Origin: Flectonema sp. DT1601
Taxonomy: Eukaryota; Euglenozoa; Diplonemea; Diplonemida; Diplonemidae
Length of the DNA stretch: 64,000 nucleotides
Reading direction: 5' to 3'
Assembly (NCBI GenBank): GCA_964019425.1
Contig: OZ025858.1
Coordinates: forward strand, 186,001-250,000
This document shows, piece by piece, positions 30,587 to 41,300 of this stretch (position 1 is the first letter of the stretch; each line of letters begins with the position of its first letter). The notes beneath the pieces were generated by a model. The model was not told the origin of the DNA. It was given only the letters and a program-made list of their open reading frames with translations, and did no database searches. A program made the position numbers and the translations under genes.

Positions 30587-31087
30587 ATGTTGAGGCGAGG
30601 ACCATTTTTGTCAAATGCGTTATGTGCGGCACGTCGTAGCAAGAAGGATCTGCCGCCAACAATGCCAGGCAGTAAGTTTGTAGATTTCAAGAAAACACGA
30701 GAAAGATGGTCGAATATGGAAGCAGTTGGGATAGAATCTTCTATCGGTCTGATGTCTCGTAGACACAAAAAAAAATCATCTCCCTTCAGTGGAGCAGATG
30801 AGAAAAGTATGATGATTTTAGTTGGACTCGCTACTGCAGAGTGTTTTATCTCTTTCTATTTTTGTAGTCCACAAATGTCAGTCATACTCAATGCTGCAAC
30901 CATCCCTTCACTGATGGTGGCTTCACAATACTTGAAATACGATAGACTTTCGGAATTTTCGCTTTTTTTTATACTCGGTGGGTTCTTTCTGACGTTCTTT
31001 TCATTGACAATCAGTTCATACGTGGGAGCCACTTTAATTTGGTTATTATCACTGTTTTACATCACGTCTGAGTTTTTTTTCTCGTAG
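30587..31087 (+). CDS. Small membrane protein with possible mitochondrial presequence, 166 aa
   Basis: Family not recognised. The N-terminus MLRRGPFLSNALCAARRSKKD is Arg-rich, without acidic residues for the first 20 positions, and amphipathic, like a mitochondrial targeting sequence. Four hydrophobic stretches follow (SMMILVGLATAECFISFYF, VILNAATIPSLMVA, LFFILGGFFLTFFSLTI, ATLIWLLSLFYITSEFFFS). The protein ends almost directly after the last helix. The ATG lies 14 nt behind TTTTTTTCTTAAACAG. It is between SMYD and the PPR gene on the same strand. A small inner-membrane protein is the best guess, from composition only. Confidence 0.6.
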   Translation: MLRRGPFLSNALCAARRSKKDLPPTMPGSKFVDFKKTRERWSNMEAVGIESSIGLMSRRHKKKSSPFSGADEKSMMILVGLATAECFISFYFCSPQMSVILNAATIPSLMVASQYLKYDRLSEFSLFFILGGFFLTFFSLTISSYVGATLIWLLSLFYITSEFFFS

Positions 31088-31548
31088 TCTACTACTTGTT
31101 CTGCACTTCACTTGAAATTGTATTGTAGATTGTGTTGTACTCTCTGAAAAAGGATGGATCATACACTCAGGTAAAAGTTTAATTAAATATTAGTTCCTAT
31201 TGAGTAAAGCTTCAGTTCCTAATAGTACGTTTATCCGAACGAGCGATAGCTTTCTCTGCCTGTGATCGGGAATACCAACCGTCTGAAGGAACTATTCTCT
31301 CCAGATTATTCATAATTGTTAAAAAAAAAAAAAGTAACAAGTTGTGTGGGTTTTTTGAGAGATAACTGAACATTGAACAATAGTATCGATGGTGTTCTGT
31401 ATTGTTGAATTCAAATTTTATTTCAACAAAAAAAAAAAAAAAAAAAAAAAAAAACAAATTATAATAATAATATAAAATAAAGAAGAGAACATTGCTATGT
31501 AACTTGTTGTCAGAGAATTATGAAAATTAAAATAATCGGAAATTAACA
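31088..31548. other. Intergenic, no gene seen
   Basis: Contains A runs (31321-31333, 31428-31454) and AT-rich leader sequence before the PPR gene. No acceptor-like tract as clear as elsewhere; candidate AG near 31514. Confidence 0.45.
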
Positions 31549-32619
31549 ATGCGAATTGAAAATGCGAGGATAGCGCGGGTTAGCCGTGGACACAATAAGA
31601 GTTCTGATACACGTGATTACGACAATGAGTTATTTAACAAAGCAGTGCCTATTGATGAATACCATTTCAGAGTATCAAATGCCACACTCATCAGGATTGA
31701 GTCAGACGTGAAAACACTCCTCTCATCACTCAGAAAAAGCCGACACACACCTGATCAAAACACAAACACAATCTGCACGTACATCAAAGACTTAGCAGAA
31801 TCTGGGGTTAATCCTGGATTTTATTTCTCAAAGCAAATATTACAGGTGCTTATTAGAAATAATTTTCTTACAGAAGCAAGACAACTCTTAAACAAGCATT
31901 TAAAACTACTATTTAACTTGGATGATGAAAATACAGCTCAGTCTAGTCTCCGAATCGCAATCGAAAGAAAAGCTGGAAATCCCGAAAAATGTGAAAAGAT
32001 ACTACGCGAACTGCAAGCCAACTATTTACCTGTAACTTCACTTCACTACAGAGAAGTGATTGCGGCGTTTGCTAAGGTGAGAATGGAGAGTAAAGCATTT
32101 GCGTTATTTAAAGAAATGAGGGAACTCGGAATATCACCAGATTATGTTTCCTGCTTACAATTATTGTATTCTTGTAATTCGATTAAGAAAGCGTTGAGAG
32201 TGGTTAAGATTATGGAATCATTGAACTTCGAATCTCGCAGTCTAAATATATATATTACCCTGACGCACATTGCGATCCGAAATGGTCAGCTCCACCTCCC
32301 TCTTCAATTTATATCAGCAGCTGTAGCAGACGGTCATGTTCTCAACACTTTCGCACTTGAAGCTGTTTGTAAGTACTACGTCGTTTCTGGTCAACCCCTC
32401 AAAGCAATTTTAATGTTTCCCAGTTTTTCAACACCCAGTGTCGCTGCCTATATTTTACTGGAGAGAGCCTGTCACTATCTGACTGTGAAAGAAGGAGACC
32501 TCTACCATCAGGTTCTTATGGAGTTAAAATCCACTAAAAAAACTGTTTCCTACAACAACAATTCTTATACTCAATCTGACAACTCTTTACAGTCAGAATT
32601 AGTTGATTTTGTTGTGTAG
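31549..32619 (+). CDS. Pentatricopeptide repeat (PPR) protein
   Basis: A 356-residue helical-repeat protein. The clearest PPR unit is TSLHYREVIAAFAKVRMESKAFALFKEMRELGISPDYVSC at about residues 163-202, with the usual LFKEMxxxGxxPD end; neighbouring units (SCNSIKKALRVVKIMESLNF, IRNGQLHLPLQFISAAVADG, YYVVSGQPLKAILMF) are more diverged. PPR proteins bind single-stranded RNA, usually organellar transcripts, and act in processing, editing or translation. The N-terminus is basic (ARIARVSRGHNKS), consistent with organelle import. No C-terminal catalytic domain is seen. The stop codon lies inside a 7-bp hairpin (32615-32635). Confidence 0.75.
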   Translation: MRIENARIARVSRGHNKSSDTRDYDNELFNKAVPIDEYHFRVSNATLIRIESDVKTLLSSLRKSRHTPDQNTNTICTYIKDLAESGVNPGFYFSKQILQVLIRNNFLTEARQLLNKHLKLLFNLDDENTAQSSLRIAIERKAGNPEKCEKILRELQANYLPVTSLHYREVIAAFAKVRMESKAFALFKEMRELGISPDYVSCLQLLYSCNSIKKALRVVKIMESLNFESRSLNIYITLTHIAIRNGQLHLPLQFISAAVADGHVLNTFALEAVCKYYVVSGQPLKAILMFPSFSTPSVAAYILLERACHYLTVKEGDLYHQVLMELKSTKKTVSYNNNSYTQSDNSLQSELVDFVV

Positions 32620-32635
32620 ACACGTTCAGTCTACA
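32615..32635 (+). promoter_or_regulatory. Hairpin overlapping the PPR stop codon
   Basis: TGTAGAC (32615-32621) and GTCTACA (32629-32635) with an ACGTTCA loop; the stop TAG (32617-32619) is in the 5' arm. Confidence 0.45.
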
Positions 32636-32691
32636 AAAAGTATGACACCACTAACATCTTTATTATTATCATCACAGAGAGATCTATAATA

Positions 32692-33870
32692 ATGTCCCGC
32701 ATACCAGTTAGAATTATAACAGGTTTCCTTGGATCTGGTAAGACAACGTTACTAAACAGACTCCTTAATGACGATCATGGGTTAGGAAGAGTTGGTATTA
32801 TTGAAAACGAATACGGAGAAGTAAACATTGATTCTAAAATAGTAAGAGACAGCACGCTAACGAAATCAGACGATGAGATTATAGAACTCAGCAATGGATG
32901 TCTCTGTTGTACAGTCCGAGGAGACTTAAAGCAAGCAGTATTAGACATGGTTAAGAAATCACCAACAGTCGATTCAATCATACTAGAGAGTAGTGGCGTT
33001 GCTGATCCCGGACCAGTTGTTCAAACCTTCTTAGGTGATAAAGAGGTTGCAGCGGTAGCAGAATTGCGAGGTATCATCACAGTTGTTGACTCTATTCATA
33101 TTACTGAGCAGATCTCTAGAGATAAACAGGTTGCTTCACAAGTAGCCTTTGCTGACTTAATTTTACTTAATAAAATCGACCTCTTTAGAGGTGACAACAC
33201 CCGACCAGTAGCAAGCCTCACATCAACATTGCAATCCATAAACGGTCACTGCGACATCATTCCAACTACAAACTGCAATGTTCCCCTTAATACGCTTTTA
33301 GGGGTAGAATGGTTCTCTGGAAAGGGAAATGTGTCTGAAAAAACGATAAGTTCGAGTCCCGAACCGGGGCACAATTCAAGTATCTCATCGGTAACAGTGC
33401 GAACTAACAGTATAATGAATAAGGCTGCTGTGGAGTTGTTTTTGTCGAAATTAGTGTCCAAACACGCGGAAGATCTTTATCGGTTTAAAGGATTTATGGA
33501 AGTTGCTGGTTCTCTAGGAAGACAATATCTCTTTCAGGGAGTTCATCAGATATTTGGAGGTGAGTTACATGGAACTTGCAGTAGTGGTAAGCTACCTTGT
33601 GAATTAGTTTTTATCGGTCGTAATCTGGACAAGAGCGTTCTACAGAAAGAGCTCGACAGCTGTTCTGCATTTCCTCTCCGTTTCTCACCATCTGATTCAG
33701 TGAAGTGCCAGACTCCGGGGGGTTGGATTTCAGGAACAGTACTCTCAACCTGGACTGATGGTAATCCTTATCTCGTTCAATTAGAATCAGGTATTGAAAA
33801 CATATTAGGAATGAAGGTCTACGCGCCTATTGATAACGATACGTTTATTAAGCCAGTTACCGACGATTAG
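32692..33870 (+). CDS. CobW/ZNG1-type metal-chaperone GTPase
   Basis: A 392-residue G3E-family GTPase. Walker A is GFLGSGKT (11-18), the metal-binding GCLCC motif is at residues 69-73 (C70, C72, C73), the switch/Walker B region is ESSGVADPGPV, and LNKIDL provides the NKxD guanine specificity. The CobW C-terminal domain follows (YRFKGFMEVAGSLGRQYLFQGVHQIFGG). The eukaryotic ZNG1 (CBWD) members deliver zinc to methionine aminopeptidase; bacterial members serve cobalt or zinc. The last 60 residues (PSDSVKCQTPGGWISGTVLSTW, then GNPYLVQLESG) form an added small beta-rich module beyond the usual CobW end. The ATG lies 16 nt behind TTATTATCATCACAG. A 6-bp hairpin follows 45 nt after the stop. No intron. 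Confidence 0.9.
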   Translation: MSRIPVRIITGFLGSGKTTLLNRLLNDDHGLGRVGIIENEYGEVNIDSKIVRDSTLTKSDDEIIELSNGCLCCTVRGDLKQAVLDMVKKSPTVDSIILESSGVADPGPVVQTFLGDKEVAAVAELRGIITVVDSIHITEQISRDKQVASQVAFADLILLNKIDLFRGDNTRPVASLTSTLQSINGHCDIIPTTNCNVPLNTLLGVEWFSGKGNVSEKTISSSPEPGHNSSISSVTVRTNSIMNKAAVELFLSKLVSKHAEDLYRFKGFMEVAGSLGRQYLFQGVHQIFGGELHGTCSSGKLPCELVFIGRNLDKSVLQKELDSCSAFPLRFSPSDSVKCQTPGGWISGTVLSTWTDGNPYLVQLESGIENILGMKVYAPIDNDTFIKPVTDD

Positions 33871-33915
33871 TTCTTCCACATTCTTCCGATTTGATTCATC
33901 CAACCGATCGATTAC

Positions 33916-33933
33916 TTCTATCAACTTATAGAA
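33916..33933 (+). promoter_or_regulatory. Hairpin after the CobW gene
   Basis: TTCTAT/ATAGAA with a CAACTT loop, 45 nt behind the stop. Confidence 0.3.
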
Positions 33934-34072
33934 CAACAGTAAACCCTTCACTTCACGGTACTGATGAGGAATTATTATTCTGTTTGTTGTAATTTTTATT
34001 GTTGTGGGGTTTTTTTTTGTTAATTTTTTTTCACTTTTTTCAGATACTAGCACTTTTAAAAGTTTATAAAAG

Positions 34073-34516
34073 ATGGTTCTTATGGGAATTTCACCTCTGA
34101 TCAGCCCGGATCTCCTTGACGCGTTGTACAGAATGGGACACGGTGATACTATGGTGTTGGCTGATGCTCACTTCCCTGGAGAGTCTATGGGTGCTCGTGT
34201 CGTTCGGGCTGATGGTTTAAGAATCCCACAATTGTTGGAAGCTATTTTGGAATTATGTCCTTTAGATGAGTACGTTGATAAACCACTCTCTATGATGGAT
34301 GCCGTAAAGGGTGATCAGCTGGACCCTTCAGTTGAAGATTCTTACATGACAGCAGTCAAGAAATCAAACCCAACTGCTGTTCCTCCAGCGAGAATCGAAC
34401 GATTCGAATTCTACGAACACGCAAAGAAGGCATACTGTGTAGTGATGACTGGTGAGACTGCTAAATACGGAAACATTATCATAAAGAAGGGAGTCGTTCC
34501 GATTAAACAGCAGTAA
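34073..34516 (+). CDS. L-fucose mutarotase (RbsD/FucU family)
   Basis: A 147-residue protein matching the FucU/FUOM branch: it opens with the sequence GISPLISPDLLDALYRMGHGDTMVLADAHFP, with the catalytic His of GHGD and the DAHFP strand, continues with RADGLRIPQLLEAIL, and ends with YEHAKKAYCVVMTGETAKYGNIIIKKGVV, the conserved sugar-binding tail (EF-Y and YGN). The enzyme interconverts alpha and beta anomers of L-fucose, feeding salvage to GDP-fucose. The length is typical (about 140-150). The ATG follows CACTTTTTTCAG by 28 nt. A 5-bp hairpin lies 8 nt after the stop. No other fucose gene is nearby, but an SLC35-type nucleotide-sugar transporter lies 12 kb downstream. Confidence 0.92.
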   Translation: MVLMGISPLISPDLLDALYRMGHGDTMVLADAHFPGESMGARVVRADGLRIPQLLEAILELCPLDEYVDKPLSMMDAVKGDQLDPSVEDSYMTAVKKSNPTAVPPARIERFEFYEHAKKAYCVVMTGETAKYGNIIIKKGVVPIKQQ

Positions 34517-34985
34517 TGTTTCAGTTCATTGCTGAACACTTCAATCCCCGCAGATAAAAACCTTTTTTAAAAGTTAAGAGTCTTTCATTAACGTATCTGT
34601 TGTAGACACTTTTGTTAAAGCATTCACATCATTCTGTGAGACAGCTTTAATTTATTTCTTAACAACTCAAGTCGTTAGAATATCAGATTCGATGCTTACA
34701 CAAACAACAAAATTATAAAGAGAGACTTGTTGAAGATCCTTCTTTGATATTTACTGTAAGGGATCAGGTCTTTGTTCTCTTTGTTTTGAGGAGACTTCTC
34801 AAGTGGAATCTGAGGTCTTTGCCCCCGTCTGAATGTGCGTTTCTTTTCTCGTGAAAATAGCTGTGTTTTATTATTTATTTTTTTTTGTTTGTTGGTGAGA
34901 ACAACAATTCGAACCGATAATTTTTTCGAAGCAATTCCTTCACATTAAAATTACATTCAATATTTCTAAATAGTTAACATCACTA
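34517..34985. other. Intergenic, no gene seen
   Basis: AT-rich leader without long homopolymers except T8 near 34878; candidate acceptor TCTAAATAG 12 nt before the next ATG. Confidence 0.45.
34524..34537 (+). promoter_or_regulatory. Hairpin just after fucose mutarotase
   Basis: GTTCA/TGAAC with a TTGC loop, 8 nt behind the stop. Confidence 0.3.
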
Positions 34986-37886
34986 ATGGCTATGAGACCA
35001 GATGATGTATTTAAACACAGAGCCAGACTCGCTGTAATGCACAGAGACGCTTACAGACAACTCTGTTCCACTGCAGAGGGAAGAGAAGAAACTACATTAG
35101 CGATAGCTAATACGAGTTACGAGACAGCAGAGAGTACGGTTAGAAGAAAAAAGAAGAAGAAATTATCTTCGAAGGTTAGAATATATCAACCAAAAGCAAA
35201 TGCTGAAGCACAAGATCCCAATACAGGGGTGTGGTGGCCAGTTAATGTTGTCTCACAAGACTACTCGACAGGTTCTGCTCGGGTTCGAACTGCTGAAGAC
35301 TCGACAGCACCTGAATGGAGTACCCAGTCACTACGAAAAAATCCAAAACCAAGCAAGCGAACTCCATTAAAGCACTTTCCAAAGGGTCGCTCAATCTGGA
35401 GTGAGGACCACTCTAAAGCCGTCGTCTTGTCCAACACTGATACCAACAATCACAAAACTGAAGACCCATCGTACCTCACACCCGACAGGCTATACGCTAT
35501 GTACGTCGATTTAAAACAAAAAAATAGACTGCTAGAATCGAACTTGAGCCAAACAAAGTCTGAACTCCGATCACACCAAGTTAAAGCAGCCAGTCATGTT
35601 GATGATTTATTGAGACAAGCCTCACCAGCTGTCACTTATAGAATAACAAGTGCTCATATAAAACCTAATCACGTAAGGAATATGCAAGACATGCACAATG
35701 TAATTATTAGACAACAATCTGCTGACCTGTTTGATATTAGAGGAGGATCAAGAGAATGCCTTCAATGTGTCACTGCGATTAAAAATTTATATCCGGAAGC
35801 ATTGGTTGTTAAAGAAGAAGAGAGTCCAGACATTGCAGTTGATGACGCAGTGAGAGTTATTTCTATTCAGAAAACTGGTTTCATATCATCAATTGACAAG
35901 ACAAGTACACCACCAATGTACACTGTTCGTCACGGATCTATAGACGGTGGTATTGAAATAAATATTTACCCACAATCAGAACTAGAGCTTCTTGCCTCTC
36001 CAGTACTTTGGTGCACCGCATTGAAAGTGAGTTTACCCGTGACGGATACAGCTCATGTTGTACTTCTTAAAAAGGAAATTAGATCACTAAAATCAAAGTG
36101 TGATCGAACAACACAATTAGCAACTCAGAGAAGGAGTGGTCAACGTCAGGCACAAGAAGATAATTTTAAAGAGATCGCAGATCAGGTTGATAAGTATAAC
36201 GAACGTCTTGATGGTATTTCATATGATAAAGAACAACTTCAAATATCGAGAGCTGACCTCTCAGAAGCCAAATCAAAAATATCAGAACTAGAACAGACGC
36301 TAAAAGAAGTTCGTGAAAACGCAGTCTCCACTGCCAGAACTCTCCGGGTGCAGCTTTCAGAAGAGAAGGCTACCCGTTTAAGAGTTGAAGACTCATTGAC
36401 AATGGAAGGTTTATGGGGCACTGTATCTGACTCATCGAAAACTATTTCTGGGAGTAAAATGATAGAAATTGTAGCCAAGGTTGATCCATACAGCAATAAG
36501 CAAACTTTAGTATATTCAGAAGTACTCTCTGGAAAGGAAATACACGGCACCCTAAACCCTACCAGAGTCACTGAATCATCTCCAGTTATCTCAGCTGAAT
36601 ATCATGCTGTGTTGTCAAATGATTCAGAGATTTGGTTAGGTCGAACTGATCCTGGAAATATCTCCATTACGTATCGTGAGCCTGGTGGATTATCACGTCA
36701 GCATACGTTCACTAAAGTATTATTTCAACTTGGTGATAATAACCCATGTAAACTTCCAGCAATGGTTGCTGGGTCATGTCCTCGCTGTCACGCAACAACA
36801 ACAGAAACCCCAACTGAGAACTCTTCAATACCTGCACCTGCTAATAGAGGTTTTAGGAATTCAGAAGTTCAGACCGTCGAATCCATATCACCGAGTGAAG
36901 GTTTAGAAACAAAGATCCGAGAGCTTCAAACTAGTCTTGTATCCAAAGACAGGGAGTTACAAACTGCTGTGGATGCCTTAAAGATAAGAGACGTGTCGAT
37001 ATCATCACCCACAGCAGATCAAAACGATCCCCAATCCGCAGAGCTGGCCCGCCAAGAAAAGGCCACTCGAGAGCGACAGGCGGTGGCTGAAAAACGCCGA
37101 GAGGAGGAAAGCAAAGCAGCAGAGCTTGCTCGCCGTGAGCAAAATGAAGAAAACAAACGAAAACTCCAACAGGCAGAAACTGCTCGTCAGCAAGCAGAGG
37201 CTGAATCAAAAAAGCAGAAAGAAGCCGAGGAAAAGCTCCTACAAGAAGAAGCTGCGAAGAAGGCTCATCGAGAACAAGAAGAACGCCAACGTGCAGAGGC
37301 CGATGCGAAGAGAAAGAAAGAGACCGAAGACAAAGCCCGTCAGGAAGAAGAACGCCAGCGTGCGGAACAAGAAGCAAAAAAGTTGAGAGTAGCCGAGGAA
37401 GAAGCGGAGCGTAAGCGCGAAGAAGACGCGAAGAAGCAGAAAGATGCCGAAGACAAAGCTCGTCAACAAGCAGAAGAGGAAGAACGTCAGCGCGCAGAGG
37501 CAGAAACAAGGAAGCAAGAGGAGATTGCCTTTCAAGAGGAAGAAGAACGCCAACGTGCAGAGGCTGTCGCAAAGCAACAGAAAGAGGCCGAAGACAAAGC
37601 CCGCCAAGAAGAGCAAGAACGTGTCGAACAAGAAGCAAAAAAACAGAAGGAGGAGGAGGAAGCTCTCCTTAAAGAAAAAGAGCGCCAGCACGCGGAAGCC
37701 GAGGCAAAAAAGCAAAAGGAGGCCGACGAAGAGGCGGACCGACTCAAGCGTGAAAAAGAAGATGCAAAACAGCAGCAACAATCTACTGAAACAACATCAA
37801 AGAAATCAATTGTGATGACTCTGTCATCTGTTGATAAATCTGTTACTCCTCACTTGGCTCTATTGTCGAGAGCATTTGAGAATTAG
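34986..37886 (+). CDS. Long coiled-coil protein with Glu/Lys/Arg/Ala-rich C-terminal helix
   Basis: A 966-residue protein, family unknown. Residues 55-115 contain a small beta-type module (VWWPVNVVSQDYSTGSARVRT) that could be Tudor- or SH3-like, and a second similar strand set lies at about residues 275-340 (AVRVISIQKTGFISSIDK). Coiled coil occurs at 165-210 and 360-470. From about residue 690 to 940 the sequence is an almost pure Glu/Lys/Arg/Gln/Ala helix built on a loose repeat (EEERQRAEAEAKKQKEAEDKARQ), likely a single alpha helix or long coiled coil. Long antisense open frames over this part are composition artefacts. A cytoskeletal or flagellar role is a guess. No intron. Confidence 0.65.
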   Translation: MAMRPDDVFKHRARLAVMHRDAYRQLCSTAEGREETTLAIANTSYETAESTVRRKKKKKLSSKVRIYQPKANAEAQDPNTGVWWPVNVVSQDYSTGSARVRTAEDSTAPEWSTQSLRKNPKPSKRTPLKHFPKGRSIWSEDHSKAVVLSNTDTNNHKTEDPSYLTPDRLYAMYVDLKQKNRLLESNLSQTKSELRSHQVKAASHVDDLLRQASPAVTYRITSAHIKPNHVRNMQDMHNVIIRQQSADLFDIRGGSRECLQCVTAIKNLYPEALVVKEEESPDIAVDDAVRVISIQKTGFISSIDKTSTPPMYTVRHGSIDGGIEINIYPQSELELLASPVLWCTALKVSLPVTDTAHVVLLKKEIRSLKSKCDRTTQLATQRRSGQRQAQEDNFKEIADQVDKYNERLDGISYDKEQLQISRADLSEAKSKISELEQTLKEVRENAVSTARTLRVQLSEEKATRLRVEDSLTMEGLWGTVSDSSKTISGSKMIEIVAKVDPYSNKQTLVYSEVLSGKEIHGTLNPTRVTESSPVISAEYHAVLSNDSEIWLGRTDPGNISITYREPGGLSRQHTFTKVLFQLGDNNPCKLPAMVAGSCPRCHATTTETPTENSSIPAPANRGFRNSEVQTVESISPSEGLETKIRELQTSLVSKDRELQTAVDALKIRDVSISSPTADQNDPQSAELARQEKATRERQAVAEKRREEESKAAELARREQNEENKRKLQQAETARQQAEAESKKQKEAEEKLLQEEAAKKAHREQEERQRAEADAKRKKETEDKARQEEERQRAEQEAKKLRVAEEEAERKREEDAKKQKDAEDKARQQAEEEERQRAEAETRKQEEIAFQEEEERQRAEAVAKQQKEAEDKARQEEQERVEQEAKKQKEEEEALLKEKERQHAEAEAKKQKEADEEADRLKREKEDAKQQQQSTETTSKKSIVMTLSSVDKSVTPHLALLSRAFEN

Positions 37887-38312
37887 AATTAAAACCAACT
37901 GCTGACTATCTTGTCTAAAGGGACGTCTCTACGTAGATTAACTCTTCTTGACAATTACTTCGTACTTCTGTGTAGATAGAATTATTACTTTTTACGGTGG
38001 GGGAAGTTGTGAAAGCTTCCCATCGTCATTTGCTATTTTTTCGGTTTCGTTGCCAGTCATCTTGTATTCCCTCTCGATTCTTTTTATTAAATTAGTCGTT
38101 CAGTTTGTTCTTCCCCAGTCCCCTCACTTAACCTGTACGTTTTTTACCCTATTGTATCCTATTGAAGATTTAGATTGATAGTGTTAATGTACGTATGAAG
38201 AACTCAATTATTTATTGTAACAGCATACTAGTGGAAAGGTGTAGTTGTGAAGTAGTGTTCTGATAATGCTATTTTATTTATTAGTAAGGTACACCTGTAG
38301 GGGGTACACAAG
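37887..38312. other. Intergenic, no gene seen
   Basis: Unusually poor in homopolymers. Contains the palindrome TCTACGTAGA near 37927 and pyrimidine-rich stretches near 38040-38160. The ATG of the next gene follows CCTGTAGGGGGTACACAAG. Confidence 0.4.
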
Positions 38313-41300
38313 ATGGTGAGTCTCGAAGAGACCGTTAAACGACTAAAGAAGAAGTCAGAGAACCTTGTTGGAGACCCCGCAACCATAGCGTTAGCGCGGT
38401 TATATGCTTTGGAAGAAGTCGCAGATGCGGCGCATGAAGTTGGATCGAGACCTGAGTGTGAGAAAGTTCACGATCATGTTTTAAAAGCTTGTATCTTCCT
38501 CCTTCGAGATGGAGCTGGTATTGGTGTAACATCATCGATTCGAAGAGTGCTATCAACACTATGGGGTTGGTTAGATCACAACGCCATAGTTAATGGACAC
38601 AAAGAGATAGTATTAGTTATTGACTCCACTAATAATAAACATAAGAAGTTTCCTCAACTGCTAACTGCTTGCCTTGACATTTTATGCGCAGCATATGATG
38701 CGACAATAGAACAAGGCGTGGAGGGGATTATTGGATCGGTTTTATTACATTCATTCACATCACTGCCGGCACTTCATAAAATGACTGACTCAACGTCTAA
38801 AATCCAGTGCATGGTTTCATTATCAAAATGTTTAATTGCAACAGTCGCGAGTGGATCACCTACGGTCCCTCTTAAAGAAGAAAGTAAAGCAATCAAACAA
38901 TGCCAACGAGCTATAAGAGACAAAGACATATCAGTTCGCGATGCTGGCTACAGATGCATCTCCGAAGCAAGTCGTTGTGTAATTGCAACTGGTGCAGCAA
39001 CACCTGCCTACGACTTGCTATTAAACACATCTATCAAAGGACTTGAAGAACGCAGCTACTCAGTTAGAAGATCTGCAGCAACTGCAGTCGCAAGTCTTTT
39101 ATTCACCGCCTTTGAGCAGCATCAGGAGGAAGCTTCATATGGAAAACAAGAATCAGGCAAGCGAGTCTTCGGTATTGGAGGGCGAAAAAAGAGAACACTC
39201 GGAGGTACCGTCTTGGGATTAAAGTTCTTAAGAGAATTATTTACTAACAACCCTTCAGTGAGAGAGGGTGCGTCAATGGCTGCAGGACTGTTTTTAGAGA
39301 GATGTGGAGCTGCTGTTGCAGCCAACGCACAAGACTTGTTTAACTACTTGTTGAGTTTCTGTGAAAAGATTAATAACACAAACGAATCGGAATCTTTACA
39401 TGCATGCAGGCTGATTGCAGCAACTGTTTCGTTGTGGTTGGGAGGCTGTCCTAGCGAATCAGTTCTTGTTACTGTGTTACGTGAGATTACAGAGAAATTA
39501 TCATCATCAAGTGCTACACCTAATAAGAAACAAATCTGCCTATTAGTACTACCTGACTTGACTATGCAATTGGGATCTGATGCCGTCCAGCAGTCATTTG
39601 ATGGAATATTTGAAGCCTTACAAAGTTGTGCATCTGTTGCTAACCTTCGTAGTATTAGTAAGATTCGTGTTGATGCTGCTCATGCATTGAGATTGATGTT
39701 GGATTTGGTACCTTCAAAACTACCCACAACATGTCACTTATTAGTTAGTAGTCTAATTGGAAAGAGTGGTAATGCATTGTGTTCTGTTGGTACTCCTTGT
39801 GATCATGAAGCGTTGAGATCGATGATGTGTTGTGCTACTCTTTTATTAGCTATCTTCCCAAGAGAATATTGTCACGTAGTTCCCTCAAGTGTTCAGAGAC
39901 AGTTGACTGAGCTTTGTGATGTTGCATTTCCTACTGAGTTGAACTTTGAATGTGGATCACCAACATCTCCAACAAGTGTACCTCTCGATCCTTTGCAAAA
40001 ATTTGAACTCTCATGTCTACTAGAGGCTTGCCTTGCTTGTTCTTCTGGATTCGGAGGTTTAAAAGCATCGTTACCAAAGGTAACAGCAAAGATAGCCTTT
40101 GTATTACATGGGAAAGAGGTGCCTACCACACAAAAGTCTATAGTCATCGCCCTTCGAAGCCGTGCCAGCGTATTACAGTGTCTTGTTTCTGTTATTAAGT
40201 TCGCAAAACTGAGTGGGAAGGACATTTCTATACTTACGAAACTGATTAATCAAGGAATCGTTTCTGGATTAGAAGATACGTTGGAGATATTATTTCACAA
40301 GTCTCTTCCTCAAAGTAACGCACAAGTTGATCTTTTACTTTGTAAAACAAGAACCTTGGCATACGAAGCGATATCAATACTCCCACAATTACCAAAGTCT
40401 GTCAACTTGTATAATGCTGTTATGAAGACTTGTGTTGGAACGTTGACAGCTTTAAGCATTCAGGGAGTAGTGAATACACTGGCAGCATCGTCTCTTCAAG
40501 ATGCGATGAAGTTGTCAGGGATTAGACTTCATGAAGGATTTATAACGGGAGATGCTTATCAATATAATCCTAATTTAGAGAATACGGTATCGCAAGATAC
40601 TGATTGGCATCATGTTTTATGTAATAGCGGGTCTTTATCATTTCAAGCCACTCAATCAGATTTGTTAGACGATCAGCTGTTATCGTCTGAGTCAATACGA
40701 TTGCCTGCTGTTGTTGAGTTGCTTAACATGTCTATTAGAGCTCTAGTAGTTGTATTTAGTCGTCAAGGAAAAGGTAACAAGGCTGTTGTAATCGCAAAGC
40801 TAAAAACTCAACTTCAGGCAACTTGTACAAAAAAATCGAATTTTAAAAAAGATGCTCCACTTCAAGTAAACATCCTATTGGCTATCGTAATGTCACTAAG
40901 ATGTTGTATGCAACACCCAAACTGTAGATCAGTACTTTGGAATACAGACGAAGATTTATCAAAGGCTGGAAGTGATTGCATTGCACTGGCGCAGTTAGTC
41001 TTTAATAGTACTTGTCCGTTAATCAGAACTGTGGCTGGTGACATAATTGGATTGGCTACCGCACTGACTGGATCTACTCCTTCACCTATTGATGCATTCT
41101 TACCAACAATACTTCCAAAGTCAACTCTTAACGAGTCCTTATCGATTGCTCACACTGTTGGAGCTCTTCATGGATACGATCCAAAAGGTCGTTTAGACGT
41201 AGTCAGTTTAAGTATTTCATATCTGCAGAATATTTGGAAGTCAAAATGTGGAGCACCTCAAACTGATAATAACTCTTATCTACCAGAACCAATAGTATTG

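Noticed and set aside
36931-37781. Long antisense frames (180-235 codons) over the coiled-coil gene
   Set aside because: They are Leu/Ser/Phe-rich shadows of the repetitive Glu/Lys/Arg codons on the + strand and have no domain.
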